From contig JAZSDT010000035.1 of the NCBI GenBank assembly GCA_045531285.1, positions 1-17,399 of the forward strand: DNA of 17,399 nucleotides. The letters are read 5' to 3'. This DNA is from RGIG6353 sp045531285. Its GTDB lineage: Bacteria; Bacillota; Clostridia; Oscillospirales; SIG627. Below, piece by piece: positions 1-8,057 of this stretch; within the stretch, counting starts at the first letter, position 1, and every line of letters begins with the position of its first letter. The translations under genes and the position numbers were made by a program. The notes beneath the pieces are model-generated. The model was not told where the DNA came from. It worked only from the letters and a program-made list of their open reading frames with translations, and made no database searches.

Positions 1-146
1 TTCAACAACAAAAAAAGGATATAACACCGAAGAGATGTGATCGCACGACATAAGACTCGTGAGATAAGGTAATAAATTATATTAACTTTTCATTTTCGGT
101 TTACACCCAAAAATCACACTGTGAGATAACATAAGGAGAGAAAGAC
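1..146 (+). promoter_or_regulatory. Leader region of glgA with repeated GTGAGATAA motif
   Basis: No gene is visible here. The word GTGAGATAA occurs twice, at 59-67 and 121-129. The second copy forms half of an imperfect 15-bp dyad (113-127, ATCACAC-T-GTGAGAT, one mismatched pair). The first copy closes a stem-loop: 40-48 pairs with 57-65, with one G-A mismatch and an 8-base loop. The 40-46 segment could pair with either copy, so two alternative folds are possible. A -10-like TATAAC lies at 20-25, but its -35 would fall at or beyond the window edge; no complete promoter is seen. A good ribosome binding site AAGGAG (133-138) stands 8 bases before the glgA ATG. A regulatory role for the repeats is inferred from symmetry only. 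Confidence 0.3.
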
Positions 147-1577
147 ATGAAAATATTGTTTGTTGGGGCAGAAGCCATGCCCTTCGCCGCCACAGGAGGG
201 CTGGGCGACGTGCTTGGCTCATTACCTGCCGCACTAGCCAAGAACCCCGAATATGATATAAGAGTAGTGATCCCCCTTTATTCAGCCATCAAGGAAGAGT
301 GGCGATTGGAGATGAAGGAGGAGTCAATATTCACAGTACCGCTTTCATGGAGACGGCAATATTGCGGCGTATACAGTCTGAAAAAGGACAACGTGACCTA
401 CTACTTCATAGACAACGAATACTATTTCAAGCGTGATTCTCTCTACGGCTCCTTTGACGACGGAGAACGCTTTGCCTATTTTTCAATGGCTGTGATGGAG
501 ACAATTGCGGCGGTAAATTTCTTCCCCGACGTACTCCACGCTCACGATTGGCAGGCGGCATTGAGCGTTGTGTATCTCAATCACATTTACAAGAGCAAGC
601 CCGAATACCAAGGAATTAAGACGGTATTCACGATTCACAATATAGAGTATCAGGGAAAATACGATTTTTCCATACTTGGAGACGTGTTTGCGCTGACGGA
701 AAACGAGCACGCTCTAATGGAGCATGACGGCTGTATAAATCTTATGAAGGCAGCTATTGAGGATGCCGACACAGTAACCACGGTCAGCCCCAAATACGCC
801 GAGGAAATACAGACACCCGAGTACGCTCACGGACTTCACGCAAGTCTCAAAAACAACGCTCATAAGCTGACGGGCATACTCAACGGTATAGATTATAACT
901 ATTACGACCCCAAATCCGACAGTGCCATTGCAGCCCTTTATTCCTCATCAAACACAGACGGAAAGGCAGAATGCAAGGCAGCTCTTCAGCGTGAGGTAGG
1001 ACTGGAGGTAAGGGAGGACGTTCCTCTTCTGGCAATAATTTCGCGACTTGCTTCACACAAAGGACTTGACATTATCGAGGGTTGCATTTATGATATAGTA
1101 TTGAGACACGATATACAGCTGGTTATACTGGGCAGAGGCGAGGAGCGTTACGAACAGTTCTTCTGCTATTTGCAGGAGCGTTTTCCAGATAAAGTAAAGG
1201 CTCTTATCACCTATGACCGCGACCTGTCAAAGAGAATATATGCAGCCTCGGATATCTTTCTTATGCCCTCAAAGAGTGAGCCCTGCGGACTTTCGCAGAT
1301 GATAGCTTCACGTTACGGAGCAATACCCGTTGTGCGTGAAACGGGAGGTCTTTTTGATTCAATTAAGCCCTTCTGGATAAAGGGCAATAAGATGTACGGA
1401 AACGGCTTCACCTTTGCAGGCTACAATTCGGGTGAGCTGAAGGAGCGCACCGAAGCGGCAATAGAGCTTTGGAAAAATACAGAGCTTCGCAAAAAGCTGG
1501 TTTACAAGATAATGAGAACAGATTTTTCGTGGAAGACCTCTGCCACAAAGTATATGGGGATGTACGAGTCTCTCTAA
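147..1577 (+). CDS. glgA: Glycogen synthase GlgA (GT5)
   Basis: This 476-residue protein is a full-length bacterial glycogen synthase of family GT5, which transfers glucose from a nucleotide sugar (normally ADP-glucose) to the non-reducing end of an alpha-1,4-glucan in the cytosol. The N-terminal Rossmann half opens with a GGL glycine loop (residues 17-19) and contains HAHDWQ. The C-terminal half carries the donor-site residues R300 and K305 in SRLASHKG, at the same numbers as in E. coli GlgA, then the SEPCGLSQM motif with the conserved Glu, and a further GGL. The family's usual KTGGL motif reads ATGGL here, so the lysine at position 15 is alanine. The start is supported by AAGGAG 8 bases upstream. 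glgP follows after 30 bases, which suggests cotranscription. The family call is very secure; the donor sugar is less so because of the K15 change. Confidence 0.95.
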   Translation: MKILFVGAEAMPFAATGGLGDVLGSLPAALAKNPEYDIRVVIPLYSAIKEEWRLEMKEESIFTVPLSWRRQYCGVYSLKKDNVTYYFIDNEYYFKRDSLYGSFDDGERFAYFSMAVMETIAAVNFFPDVLHAHDWQAALSVVYLNHIYKSKPEYQGIKTVFTIHNIEYQGKYDFSILGDVFALTENEHALMEHDGCINLMKAAIEDADTVTTVSPKYAEEIQTPEYAHGLHASLKNNAHKLTGILNGIDYNYYDPKSDSAIAALYSSSNTDGKAECKAALQREVGLEVREDVPLLAIISRLASHKGLDIIEGCIYDIVLRHDIQLVILGRGEERYEQFFCYLQERFPDKVKALITYDRDLSKRIYAASDIFLMPSKSEPCGLSQMIASRYGAIPVVRETGGLFDSIKPFWIKGNKMYGNGFTFAGYNSGELKERTEAAIELWKNTELRKKLVYKIMRTDFSWKTSATKYMGMYESL

Positions 1578-1607
1578 TTTTCCACCCAGAAAGGACAACA
1601 ATACAAT

Positions 1608-4037
1608 ATGAATTACAATCCCAACAAGGACGAAGTAAAATCACTGCTTGAAACGGTTCTGCTCAGACATTTTGGATGCACAGCCGAAGAAGCGTCAAAG
1701 GACCAGATGTACAAGGCGGCGGCAATTACCGTTAAGAACATCCTCAGCGACAAGCGTTCAAAATATAAAAAGAAGGTAAACGAAGCAGGTGCAAAGCGCG
1801 TTTACTATATGTGTATGGAATTCCTCGTAGGCAGAAGCCTGAAGACCAATCTTTGCAATTTAGGTCTGGACAAGGCATATTCAGAGGCACTGGAGTCACT
1901 TGGCTTCAACCTTAACGACCTGTACGAATGCGAACCCGACGCAGGTCTTGGCAACGGAGGTCTTGGAAGACTTGCCGCTTGCTTTATGGACTCCCTTTCC
2001 AGCCTTGACTATCCCGCAACAGGCTTTTCGATCTGTTACGAATACGGTCTTTTCCGTCAGATGATAGTAGACGGTATGCAGGTAGAGCTGCCGGACGTAT
2101 GGCTTCCCGGCGGTGAGGTATGGCTTGTACCCCGTACAGACAGAGTGTACAAGGTAAAATTCGGCGGTAAGATAACTGAAAACTGGAAGGACGGCCACTG
2201 TGAGATACTCTACGAAAACGCAGAGGAAATAGAGGCTGTTCCCTACGATATGATGATATCGGGTGCAGATTCCTCGGCAGTAAGCCAGCTGAGACTGTGG
2301 AAAGCACGTGACATACAGAATTTCAATATGGGATTGTTTACTCAGGGACAGTACACAAGAGCACTGGAGGAGAGCACCAACGCCGAGATAATCTCAAAGG
2401 TACTCTACCCCTCCGACAATCATACAGAGGGCAAGCTGCTCAGACTTTCACAGCAATACTTCCTTGTATCCGCATCGGTACAGAGTATCATCCGTGACCA
2501 TATGGCAGTATACAAGACCCTTGACAACCTGAGCGACAAGGTTGCCATTCACATCAACGACACACACCCCGCCCTTTGCATTCCCGAGCTGATGAGAATA
2601 CTCATCGACGATTATTTCTATTCCTGGGACAGAGCGTGGGACATTGTTACAAAGACTGTATCCTACACCAATCACACGGTTATGCCCGAGGCACTTGAGA
2701 CCTGGAACGAGGATCTCTTCGCCCTCAAGCTCCCCCGTATACACTCCATTCTCAAGGAGATAAACGAGCGCTTCTGCCGTGAGGCATGGGAAGCCTTCCC
2801 CGGAAACTGGGACAGAATATCCAAAATGAGCATTATCGCCAACTCTCAGGTGAGAATGGCAAATCTCTCTGTAATTGCTTCCCACTCCATCAACGGAGTA
2901 TCAAAGCTCCATTCAAGCATTTTGAAGGACTCCACCTTCAAGGATTTCTACAGAATGTACCCCGAGCGCTTTGACAACGTTACAAACGGTATCGCACACC
3001 GCAGATGGCTGTGCTACTCCAATCCCAAGCTTGCCTCACTTATTGAGGACTGCATAGGCAGGGAGTACCGTCATCAGCCCGAGAAGCTCTCCGAGCTTAA
3101 GGCGTTTGCCGACGACAAGGCTGTACTTGACCGTCTGCGTGCAATAAAGCATGAAAACAAGATAGCATTTGCCGAGCTTATCCACAAAAAGACAGGCAAG
3201 GCTCTCAATACCCATTCGGTATTCGACGTTCAGATAAAGAGACTCCACGAGTACAAGAGACAGCTTCTCAATGCCCTGAATATCATCGGTCTTTACCTTG
3301 ACCTTAAGGAGAATCCCGACCTTGATATGCAGCCTCAGACCTTTATTTTCGGTGCTAAGGCGGCTCCCGGATACGATATGGCAAAGAGGATCATCAAGCT
3401 CCTGTGCTGTATAGGACGTGACATTAACGAAAATCCCAACGCAAAAATACGCGAAAAGCTTGCGGTCGTGTTCCTTGAGGACTACAACGTAAGTCTTGCC
3501 GAGGCACTCATCCCCTCTGCCGAAATAAGCGAACAGATATCACTTGCAGGTAAGGAGGCCAGCGGTACAGGCTGTATGAAGCTGATGATAAACGGCGCAC
3601 TGACCATAGGTACGCTTGACGGTGCAAACGTAGAGATGCAGGAGGCGGCAGGCAAGGAGAATATGTTTATATTCGGTCTCACCGCATCCGAGGTAGAGGA
3701 CCTTTGGCTCAGAGGCTACAATTCGGCAAATTACTATACTACTAACCCCCGTCTTGCAAGGATAGTAAACGCACTGTCAACAGGCTTTGCAGGTGAATCC
3801 TTTGCAGACATTGCATCATATCTTCTCAACGCACACGGCATTGCAGACCCGTATATGTGCCTTGCTGATTTTGAATCCTATCATTCAACTCACAGGGCTA
3901 TGATAGAGGCTTACCGTGACAGAGAAAACTGGAGCCGTATGTCGCTTATCAATATTGCGGCGGCAGGACATTTTGCTTCCGACCGCAGTATAGAAGAATA
4001 TGCCGACAGATTCTGGAATCTTAAAAAAGTAAAATAA
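1608..4037 (+). CDS. glgP: Glycogen/maltodextrin phosphorylase GlgP (GT35)
   Basis: This 809-residue protein matches the length of bacterial alpha-glucan phosphorylases (GT35). These PLP enzymes split alpha-1,4-glucan with phosphate to give glucose 1-phosphate in the cytosol. The N-terminal half includes the active-site loop GLGNGGLGRLAACFMDSL. The C-terminal half includes IKRLHEYKRQLLN and the PLP site, where K658 is the expected Schiff-base lysine inside EASGTGCMKLMINGA, followed by IGTLDGANVEM. The residue two before the lysine is Cys rather than the Asn of E. coli GlgP; I believe Cys is common in clostridial homologues. A GAAAGGA ribosome binding site (1589-1595) lies 12 bases before the ATG. 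It follows glgA by 30 bases and is followed by a terminator-like hairpin. Glycogen versus maltodextrin preference cannot be told from sequence alone. Confidence 0.96.
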   Translation: MNYNPNKDEVKSLLETVLLRHFGCTAEEASKDQMYKAAAITVKNILSDKRSKYKKKVNEAGAKRVYYMCMEFLVGRSLKTNLCNLGLDKAYSEALESLGFNLNDLYECEPDAGLGNGGLGRLAACFMDSLSSLDYPATGFSICYEYGLFRQMIVDGMQVELPDVWLPGGEVWLVPRTDRVYKVKFGGKITENWKDGHCEILYENAEEIEAVPYDMMISGADSSAVSQLRLWKARDIQNFNMGLFTQGQYTRALEESTNAEIISKVLYPSDNHTEGKLLRLSQQYFLVSASVQSIIRDHMAVYKTLDNLSDKVAIHINDTHPALCIPELMRILIDDYFYSWDRAWDIVTKTVSYTNHTVMPEALETWNEDLFALKLPRIHSILKEINERFCREAWEAFPGNWDRISKMSIIANSQVRMANLSVIASHSINGVSKLHSSILKDSTFKDFYRMYPERFDNVTNGIAHRRWLCYSNPKLASLIEDCIGREYRHQPEKLSELKAFADDKAVLDRLRAIKHENKIAFAELIHKKTGKALNTHSVFDVQIKRLHEYKRQLLNALNIIGLYLDLKENPDLDMQPQTFIFGAKAAPGYDMAKRIIKLLCCIGRDINENPNAKIREKLAVVFLEDYNVSLAEALIPSAEISEQISLAGKEASGTGCMKLMINGALTIGTLDGANVEMQEAAGKENMFIFGLTASEVEDLWLRGYNSANYYTTNPRLARIVNALSTGFAGESFADIASYLLNAHGIADPYMCLADFESYHSTHRAMIEAYRDRENWSRMSLINIAAAGHFASDRSIEEYADRFWNLKKVK

Positions 4038-4043
4038 CGGAGA

Positions 4044-4076
4044 TTGGGGCTGTTTTTTTAACAGTCCCAAATTTTT
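4044..4076 (+). terminator. Rho-independent terminator or attenuator between glgP and GH13 gene
   Basis: An 11-bp stem (4044-4054 with 4060-4070, one G-U pair) closes a 5-base T loop. It is followed directly by A and five Ts (4072-4076). This is a textbook intrinsic terminator starting 7 bases after the glgP stop. The next gene's ATG is at 4080, so no promoter fits between the T tract and that gene. The hairpin is therefore either the end of a glgA-glgP transcript with partial read-through, or an attenuator or translation-blocking hairpin for the GH13 gene. Confidence 0.85.
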
Positions 4077-4079
4077 AAA

Positions 4080-5897
4080 ATGCTGATAAAAAACCACAAA
4101 ATACTTGAAGGCGGCTCCAACGTAGCCCTGAAAAGACTGGTAAACGGAAAAGAAACTGCCCTTGGAGCATTTGCCGAGGGCACAAGCGTCACCCTCAGCC
4201 TCACTGTGCCAAGACGCCTTGGCGCGTCGGGAGCCGTACTGAGAATCAACGCGGACGGCGGGGAGTCAACAGACGTCCCCTTTGACTACATATCCCTGGA
4301 TGGCGGATATGACCGTTACGAAACGGTAATAGAGGGCAAAAAAGGTCTGTATTTTTATGAAATACTGCTTTTGAGAGGGTATGAAACTCTGTTTGTGTCG
4401 GCTGTTAACAACCTTGACCACAAGCTGACAGAGCATTCTAAAAGCCCCTTCCATATCCTTTTTTACAAAAAAGACTTCGACACTCCCCAATGGGTGAAGG
4501 GCGGTACGATGTATCACATTTTCGCCGACCGTTTCTGCCGCGGAAAAGGTGAGGTGGCTCTTCACGGTGTGCTGGACGAGGACTGGGACAAGGGCATCCC
4601 TCAATATGCCGAAAAGGTAGGTGACCCGCTTTCAAACGACGTGTTCTTCGGAGGCAATCTATGGGGTGTCATTGAAAAGCTGGACTACCTTGAATCACTG
4701 GGCGTAAATATAATCTACCTCTCCCCTGTTTTTGAATCCGTATCAAACCACCGCTACGACACGGGCGACTATGAAAAAATCGACTCCATGCTGGGCGGTG
4801 ACAAGGCTTTTGACGCACTGATTGAAGCGGCTCACAAAAAGGGTATGAAGGTGATACTTGACGGAGTTTTCAACCATACCGGAGACGACAGCAAATACTT
4901 CAACAAGCGCAATGGCTACAGTACGTTGGGTGCGTACAACTCAAAAGAGTCCCCCTATGCCAAATGGTTCAATTTTACAGAATTTCCCCACTCCTACGAG
5001 GCGTGGTGGGGCATTGAGATAATGCCCAGACTTCAACATGAAAACCCGGAATGCCGCAGCTACTTTACAGCCGAGGACGGCATTATTCAGCGTTGGCTGA
5101 AACGCGGTGCAGACGGTTGGAGACTGGACGTGGCAGACGAGCTTAACGACAGCTTTCTTGACGAGCTTAACAGGTCGGCAAAGGCAGTCAACAATGCGTT
5201 CATAGTGGGCGAGGTATGGGAAAATGCCGTAACCAAAACAGCCTACGGAAAAAGGAGAAGCTATTTCCACGGCACACAGCTTGACAGCGTTATGAACTAC
5301 CCCCTGAAAAACGCAATCCTTACACTGTTGACTCAGGGTGATACGGAGTTTTTCTACAATACTGTCACAGAGCTTTATTCATCTTATCCAAAGCCTGTGT
5401 TGGATTCGCTGATGAATATTATTTCTACCCATGACACAGAGCGTATGCTGACGCTTCTGGGTGACCCGACAGCAGGAGAGGGCAAGAGCAACAAGGAGCT
5501 GTCAACACTGCGCCTAACTCCAAAGAAAAAAGCCGAGGCAAAGAAGCTGTTCAAGCTTGCTTCGGTGATACAGTACACAATTTTCGGCATTCCGTCGCTG
5601 TACTACGGCGACGAGGCAGGACTGGAGGGCTATCACGACCCATTCTGCCGTCTGCCTTTCCCTTGGGGAAGAGAGGACAAGGAGCTTTTGTCACACTACA
5701 GAAGGTTAGGTAAGCTGAGACAGAAGTACAGCTGTCTTAAAGACGGTGATTTTGAGTTCATATGCTGTGAAAAAACAGTGGTTGCGTATCGCAGAAGCAA
5801 CAAAAAAGACTCCCTTGAGGTGTATATAAATATCGGCAGTGACAGTGTGAAGGTACGCGGTGTGGAAATTGAAGGAAAATCCTTCAAGATTATTTAA
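4080..5897 (+). CDS. GH13 alpha-amylase family protein, neopullulanase/cyclomaltodextrinase-like
   Basis: This 605-residue protein has an N-terminal beta domain of about 125 residues, a GH13 TIM barrel and a short C-terminal beta domain. Conserved regions visible are YHIFADRF near the barrel start, region I DGVFNH, region II WRLDVAD with nucleophile D350, region III GEVWE with acid/base E378, and region IV STHDTER with H451 and stabiliser D452. This layout resembles cytosolic neopullulanases, cyclomaltodextrinases and maltogenic amylases that cut alpha-1,4 and sometimes alpha-1,6 bonds in dextrins. There is no signal peptide, so it probably acts on glycogen or imported dextrins beside GlgP. 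The ATG at 4080 has no clear ribosome binding site and sits 3 bases past a terminator T tract; internal CTG codons give no better start. The family is certain; exact specificity is not. Confidence 0.88.
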   Translation: MLIKNHKILEGGSNVALKRLVNGKETALGAFAEGTSVTLSLTVPRRLGASGAVLRINADGGESTDVPFDYISLDGGYDRYETVIEGKKGLYFYEILLLRGYETLFVSAVNNLDHKLTEHSKSPFHILFYKKDFDTPQWVKGGTMYHIFADRFCRGKGEVALHGVLDEDWDKGIPQYAEKVGDPLSNDVFFGGNLWGVIEKLDYLESLGVNIIYLSPVFESVSNHRYDTGDYEKIDSMLGGDKAFDALIEAAHKKGMKVILDGVFNHTGDDSKYFNKRNGYSTLGAYNSKESPYAKWFNFTEFPHSYEAWWGIEIMPRLQHENPECRSYFTAEDGIIQRWLKRGADGWRLDVADELNDSFLDELNRSAKAVNNAFIVGEVWENAVTKTAYGKRRSYFHGTQLDSVMNYPLKNAILTLLTQGDTEFFYNTVTELYSSYPKPVLDSLMNIISTHDTERMLTLLGDPTAGEGKSNKELSTLRLTPKKKAEAKKLFKLASVIQYTIFGIPSLYYGDEAGLEGYHDPFCRLPFPWGREDKELLSHYRRLGKLRQKYSCLKDGDFEFICCEKTVVAYRRSNKKDSLEVYINIGSDSVKVRGVEIEGKSFKII

Positions 5898-5905
5898 ATT
5901 AACAC

Positions 5906-5934
5906 TTTACAAATTGCAATTTTTAGGTTACAAT
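5906..5934 (+). promoter_or_regulatory. Sigma-A promoter of the pyrH operon with palindromic spacer
   Basis: TTTACA (5906-5911) and TACAAT (5929-5934) are separated by exactly 17 bases, each matching 5 of 6 consensus positions of the vegetative sigma-A promoter. Transcription would begin near 5941, giving a leader of about 25 bases before the pyrH start at 5967. The spacer contains a perfect 12-bp palindrome, AAATTGCAATTT (5911-5922), which could be an operator. No terminator is seen between the GH13 stop (5897) and this promoter, so upstream read-through remains possible. Confidence 0.8.
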
Positions 5935-5966
5935 ATATGATAGAAAAAAGTTGCGAGGTATTGGAA

Positions 5967-6728
5967 ATGACAGCCAAATATAAAAGAGTTTTGATCAAGC
6001 TGTCGGGAGAGGCTGTATACGGAAACGACATTGCCGAATACACCACCGACAAGGACGGAAACAAAGTAGTAAAAAGCGTACCCATTATTGACAGAGCAAA
6101 GCTTGACAGAATAGCTGCCGAGCTGAAAAAAGTAACGGAGCTGGGTGTTCAGGTAGGCATAGTTATCGGAGGCGGTAACATATGGCGAGGCGGACGTCTT
6201 GGCGAGGGCTTTGACAGAACCAGAGCCGACCATATGGGAATGCTTGCAACGGTGATAAACTCCATTGCACTTTCTGAAACTCTTGAAAATCAGGGCGTAG
6301 AAACACGTGTTTTGTCCTCGGTTGAAATGCCTCAGTTTGCCGAGAACTACATACAGTCCAGAGCCGTAAGCCACCTTGAAAAAGGGCGTGTGGTTATTTT
6401 CGCAGGCGGTTCGGGAATATCCCATATGACCACAGACACGACGTCTGTGCTCAGAGGAGTTGAAATAGAAGCCAACGTGGTAATGCTGGCAAAGAACATC
6501 GATGCCATCTACACAGCAGACCCAAGACTTGACCCTACGGCAGTAAGGATTCCCAAGCTCGATTACAACGAGTTTCTTGCAAAGGGACTCAAGGCGATAG
6601 ACGCCACTGCGGCGGCATACGCCATGGAGAACAATATGCCCCTTCTGCTCTTCGGTCTTGACGATCCCGCCAACATCGTAACTGCAATTTGCGGCGGCGA
6701 AACAGGTACAATTGTAGAAAAAATATGA
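5967..6728 (+). CDS. pyrH: UMP kinase PyrH
   Basis: This 253-residue protein is the bacterial hexameric UMP kinase of the amino-acid-kinase fold, which phosphorylates UMP to UDP with ATP. Visible motifs are KLSGEA near the N-terminus, IGGGNIWRG, DHMGMLAT, the TTDT stretch, LAKNIDAIYTADP and the C-terminal GTIV. The start at 5967 is chosen because GAGGT (5955-5959) lies 7 bases upstream and the family begins with such a KYKRVLIKLSGEA sequence. An in-frame ATG at 5937 lies before the predicted transcription start and is rejected. Two things are odd. An insertion of roughly 16 residues relative to E. coli follows GEA (about residues 17-45). The segment written GTGNPFF in E. coli reads GSGISHM (residues 148-154). 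It heads the housekeeping operon. Identity is secure. Confidence 0.95.
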   Translation: MTAKYKRVLIKLSGEAVYGNDIAEYTTDKDGNKVVKSVPIIDRAKLDRIAAELKKVTELGVQVGIVIGGGNIWRGGRLGEGFDRTRADHMGMLATVINSIALSETLENQGVETRVLSSVEMPQFAENYIQSRAVSHLEKGRVVIFAGGSGISHMTTDTTSVLRGVEIEANVVMLAKNIDAIYTADPRLDPTAVRIPKLDYNEFLAKGLKAIDATAAAYAMENNMPLLLFGLDDPANIVTAICGGETGTIVEKI

Positions 6729-6749
6729 TTTATTGAAAGGAATAAAAAC

Positions 6750-7304
6750 ATGAAAGCAAACCTTAAAGATTTTGAAGCAAAGATGCAAAAATCCTGTACA
6801 GCTCTGGAAACAGAGCTTAAGTCAATAAGAGTAGGACGTGCAAGTGCGGCAGTGCTTGATAAGATATCCGTTGATTACTACGGCTCGGCTACTCCCATAA
6901 ATCAGATTGCCGCTATCTCAACAACAGATGCAAGAACTCTTGTTATCACTCCTTGGGATGCGTCAACAGTAAAGGAGATAGAAAAGGCTATCCTTGCCTC
7001 CGACCTTGGTATCACACCTCAGAACGACGGTAAGGTTATCCGTCTCACCTTCCCCTCTCTCACAGAAGAGCGCAGAAAGGAAGTTTCCAAGCAGGTTGCA
7101 AAGTGCGGTGAGGACTCAAAGGTTGCTATCCGTAACATTCGCCGTGAAGCAAATGACTACCTCAAGAACGAAAAGAAGGCAGGCACTCTTACAGAGGACG
7201 ACGTAAAGTCCGGAGAAAAGGACGCTCAGGACCTTACCGACAAGTATATCAAGAACATAGATGCACTTGTTGCTGCTAAGACCAAAGAGGTAATGGAAAT
7301 ATAA
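6750..7304 (+). CDS. frr: Ribosome recycling factor Frr
   Basis: This 184-residue protein has the usual length and sequence of ribosome recycling factor, which with EF-G splits the post-termination ribosome. The family's N-terminal helix carries SIRVGRASAAVLD and is followed by the beta-rich domain II with VDYYGSATPINQIA. The C-terminal helices contain RNIRREAND, rich in basic residues. GAAAGG (6735-6740) lies 9 bases before the ATG. It follows pyrH by 21 bases, the near-universal pyrH-frr pairing, and its TAA stop shares one base with the uppS ATG. Nothing is unusual. Confidence 0.97.
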   Translation: MKANLKDFEAKMQKSCTALETELKSIRVGRASAAVLDKISVDYYGSATPINQIAAISTTDARTLVITPWDASTVKEIEKAILASDLGITPQNDGKVIRLTFPSLTEERRKEVSKQVAKCGEDSKVAIRNIRREANDYLKNEKKAGTLTEDDVKSGEKDAQDLTDKYIKNIDALVAAKTKEVMEI

Positions 7305-8047
7305 TGGGATTTTTCTCATTAAAAAAGAAAGACATCAAAAGCGGCGGCACAAAACCGCCGCTTCGTCATATAGCTTTCATTATGGACGGCAACGGCAGAT
7401 GGGCTAACTCTCGAGGTCTCCCTCGTGAGATGGGACACAAGGCAGGTGCAGAGGCTTTCCGCAGAATTGTGGAGTGCTGTATCGACCGTGACGTTGAGCT
7501 TGTGACCGTCTATGCCTTTTCAACTGAAAACTGGAAGCGTCCTCAAAGTGAGGTTGACGGCATAATGAAGCTTTTGGCAGAATATCTCCACGACGGATTG
7601 GAAAATCCCCACCGTAAGAACTCAAGAATACGTTTTCTTGGCGATATTACACGCTTTTCACCCGAAATACAGAAGCTTATGGCAGAAATAGTGGAAAAAT
7701 CCAAGGACTATCCCCACTCACTCAACATTGCTATAAACTACGGGGGCCGTGACGATATAGTCCACGCAGTCAATGCCCTTATTGCAGAGGGCAAGACTCA
7801 GGTTACGGAAGAAGATATTTCGTCCCATCTCTATACCTATAACCAGCCCGACCCCGACCTGATAGTCAGAACGGGAGGCGAATGGCGTCTGTCAAACTTC
7901 CTTACCTGGCAATCAACCTATTCCGAGCTTTATTTCACAAAAACTCTCTGGCCCGATATGACCGAAAAAGACGTTGACGAAGCAATTGAGTTTTTCACCT
8001 CCCGTCAAAGACGATTTGGTGATGTTACGGCTAAAAAGGGTAACTAA
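7304..8047 (+). CDS. uppS: Isoprenyl transferase / undecaprenyl diphosphate synthase UppS
   Basis: This 247-residue protein is a cis-prenyltransferase. It adds isopentenyl diphosphate units to farnesyl diphosphate to make the C55 lipid carrier used for peptidoglycan and wall polymers. The catalytic motif MDGNGRWA holds Asp28, equivalent to Asp26 of E. coli UppS. Further family motifs are VYAFSTENWKRP, INYGGRDDIV and the C-terminal RTGGEWRLSNFLTWQ followed by YSELYF. The extra basic N-terminal stretch (residues 1-19) is typical of variable family termini. Its ATG overlaps the frr TAA by one base (7304), implying translational coupling; AAAGAGG at 7284-7290 inside frr is a somewhat distant ribosome binding site. 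Its substrates come from the MEP pathway, two enzymes of which are encoded downstream. Confidence 0.96.
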   Translation: MGFFSLKKKDIKSGGTKPPLRHIAFIMDGNGRWANSRGLPREMGHKAGAEAFRRIVECCIDRDVELVTVYAFSTENWKRPQSEVDGIMKLLAEYLHDGLENPHRKNSRIRFLGDITRFSPEIQKLMAEIVEKSKDYPHSLNIAINYGGRDDIVHAVNALIAEGKTQVTEEDISSHLYTYNQPDPDLIVRTGGEWRLSNFLTWQSTYSELYFTKTLWPDMTEKDVDEAIEFFTSRQRRFGDVTAKKGN

Positions 8048-8057
8048 AGGAGACATT

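Noticed and set aside
3570..3600. GlgP active-site Asn replaced by Cys near the PLP lysine
   Set aside because: I believe Cys here is common in clostridial glycogen phosphorylases, and the lysine and surrounding motif are intact, so it is not treated as a defect.
5937..5966. Upstream in-frame ATG as the pyrH start
   Set aside because: It would lie before the predicted transcription start of the adjacent sigma-A promoter, has no ribosome binding site, and adds residues not found in the family.
5928..6788. Minus-strand reading frame of 286 codons covering all of pyrH
   Set aside because: It is exactly antisense to a highly conserved gene, is rich in Cys, His, Tyr and Phe with no recognisable domain, and reflects codon usage that avoids reverse-strand stops.
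7974..8057. Longer N-terminus for CdsA starting inside uppS
   Set aside because: The ATG at 8058 has a strong AAAGGAG and begins with the expected hydrophobic helix; the longer form adds a charged tail encoded in the uppS overlap.
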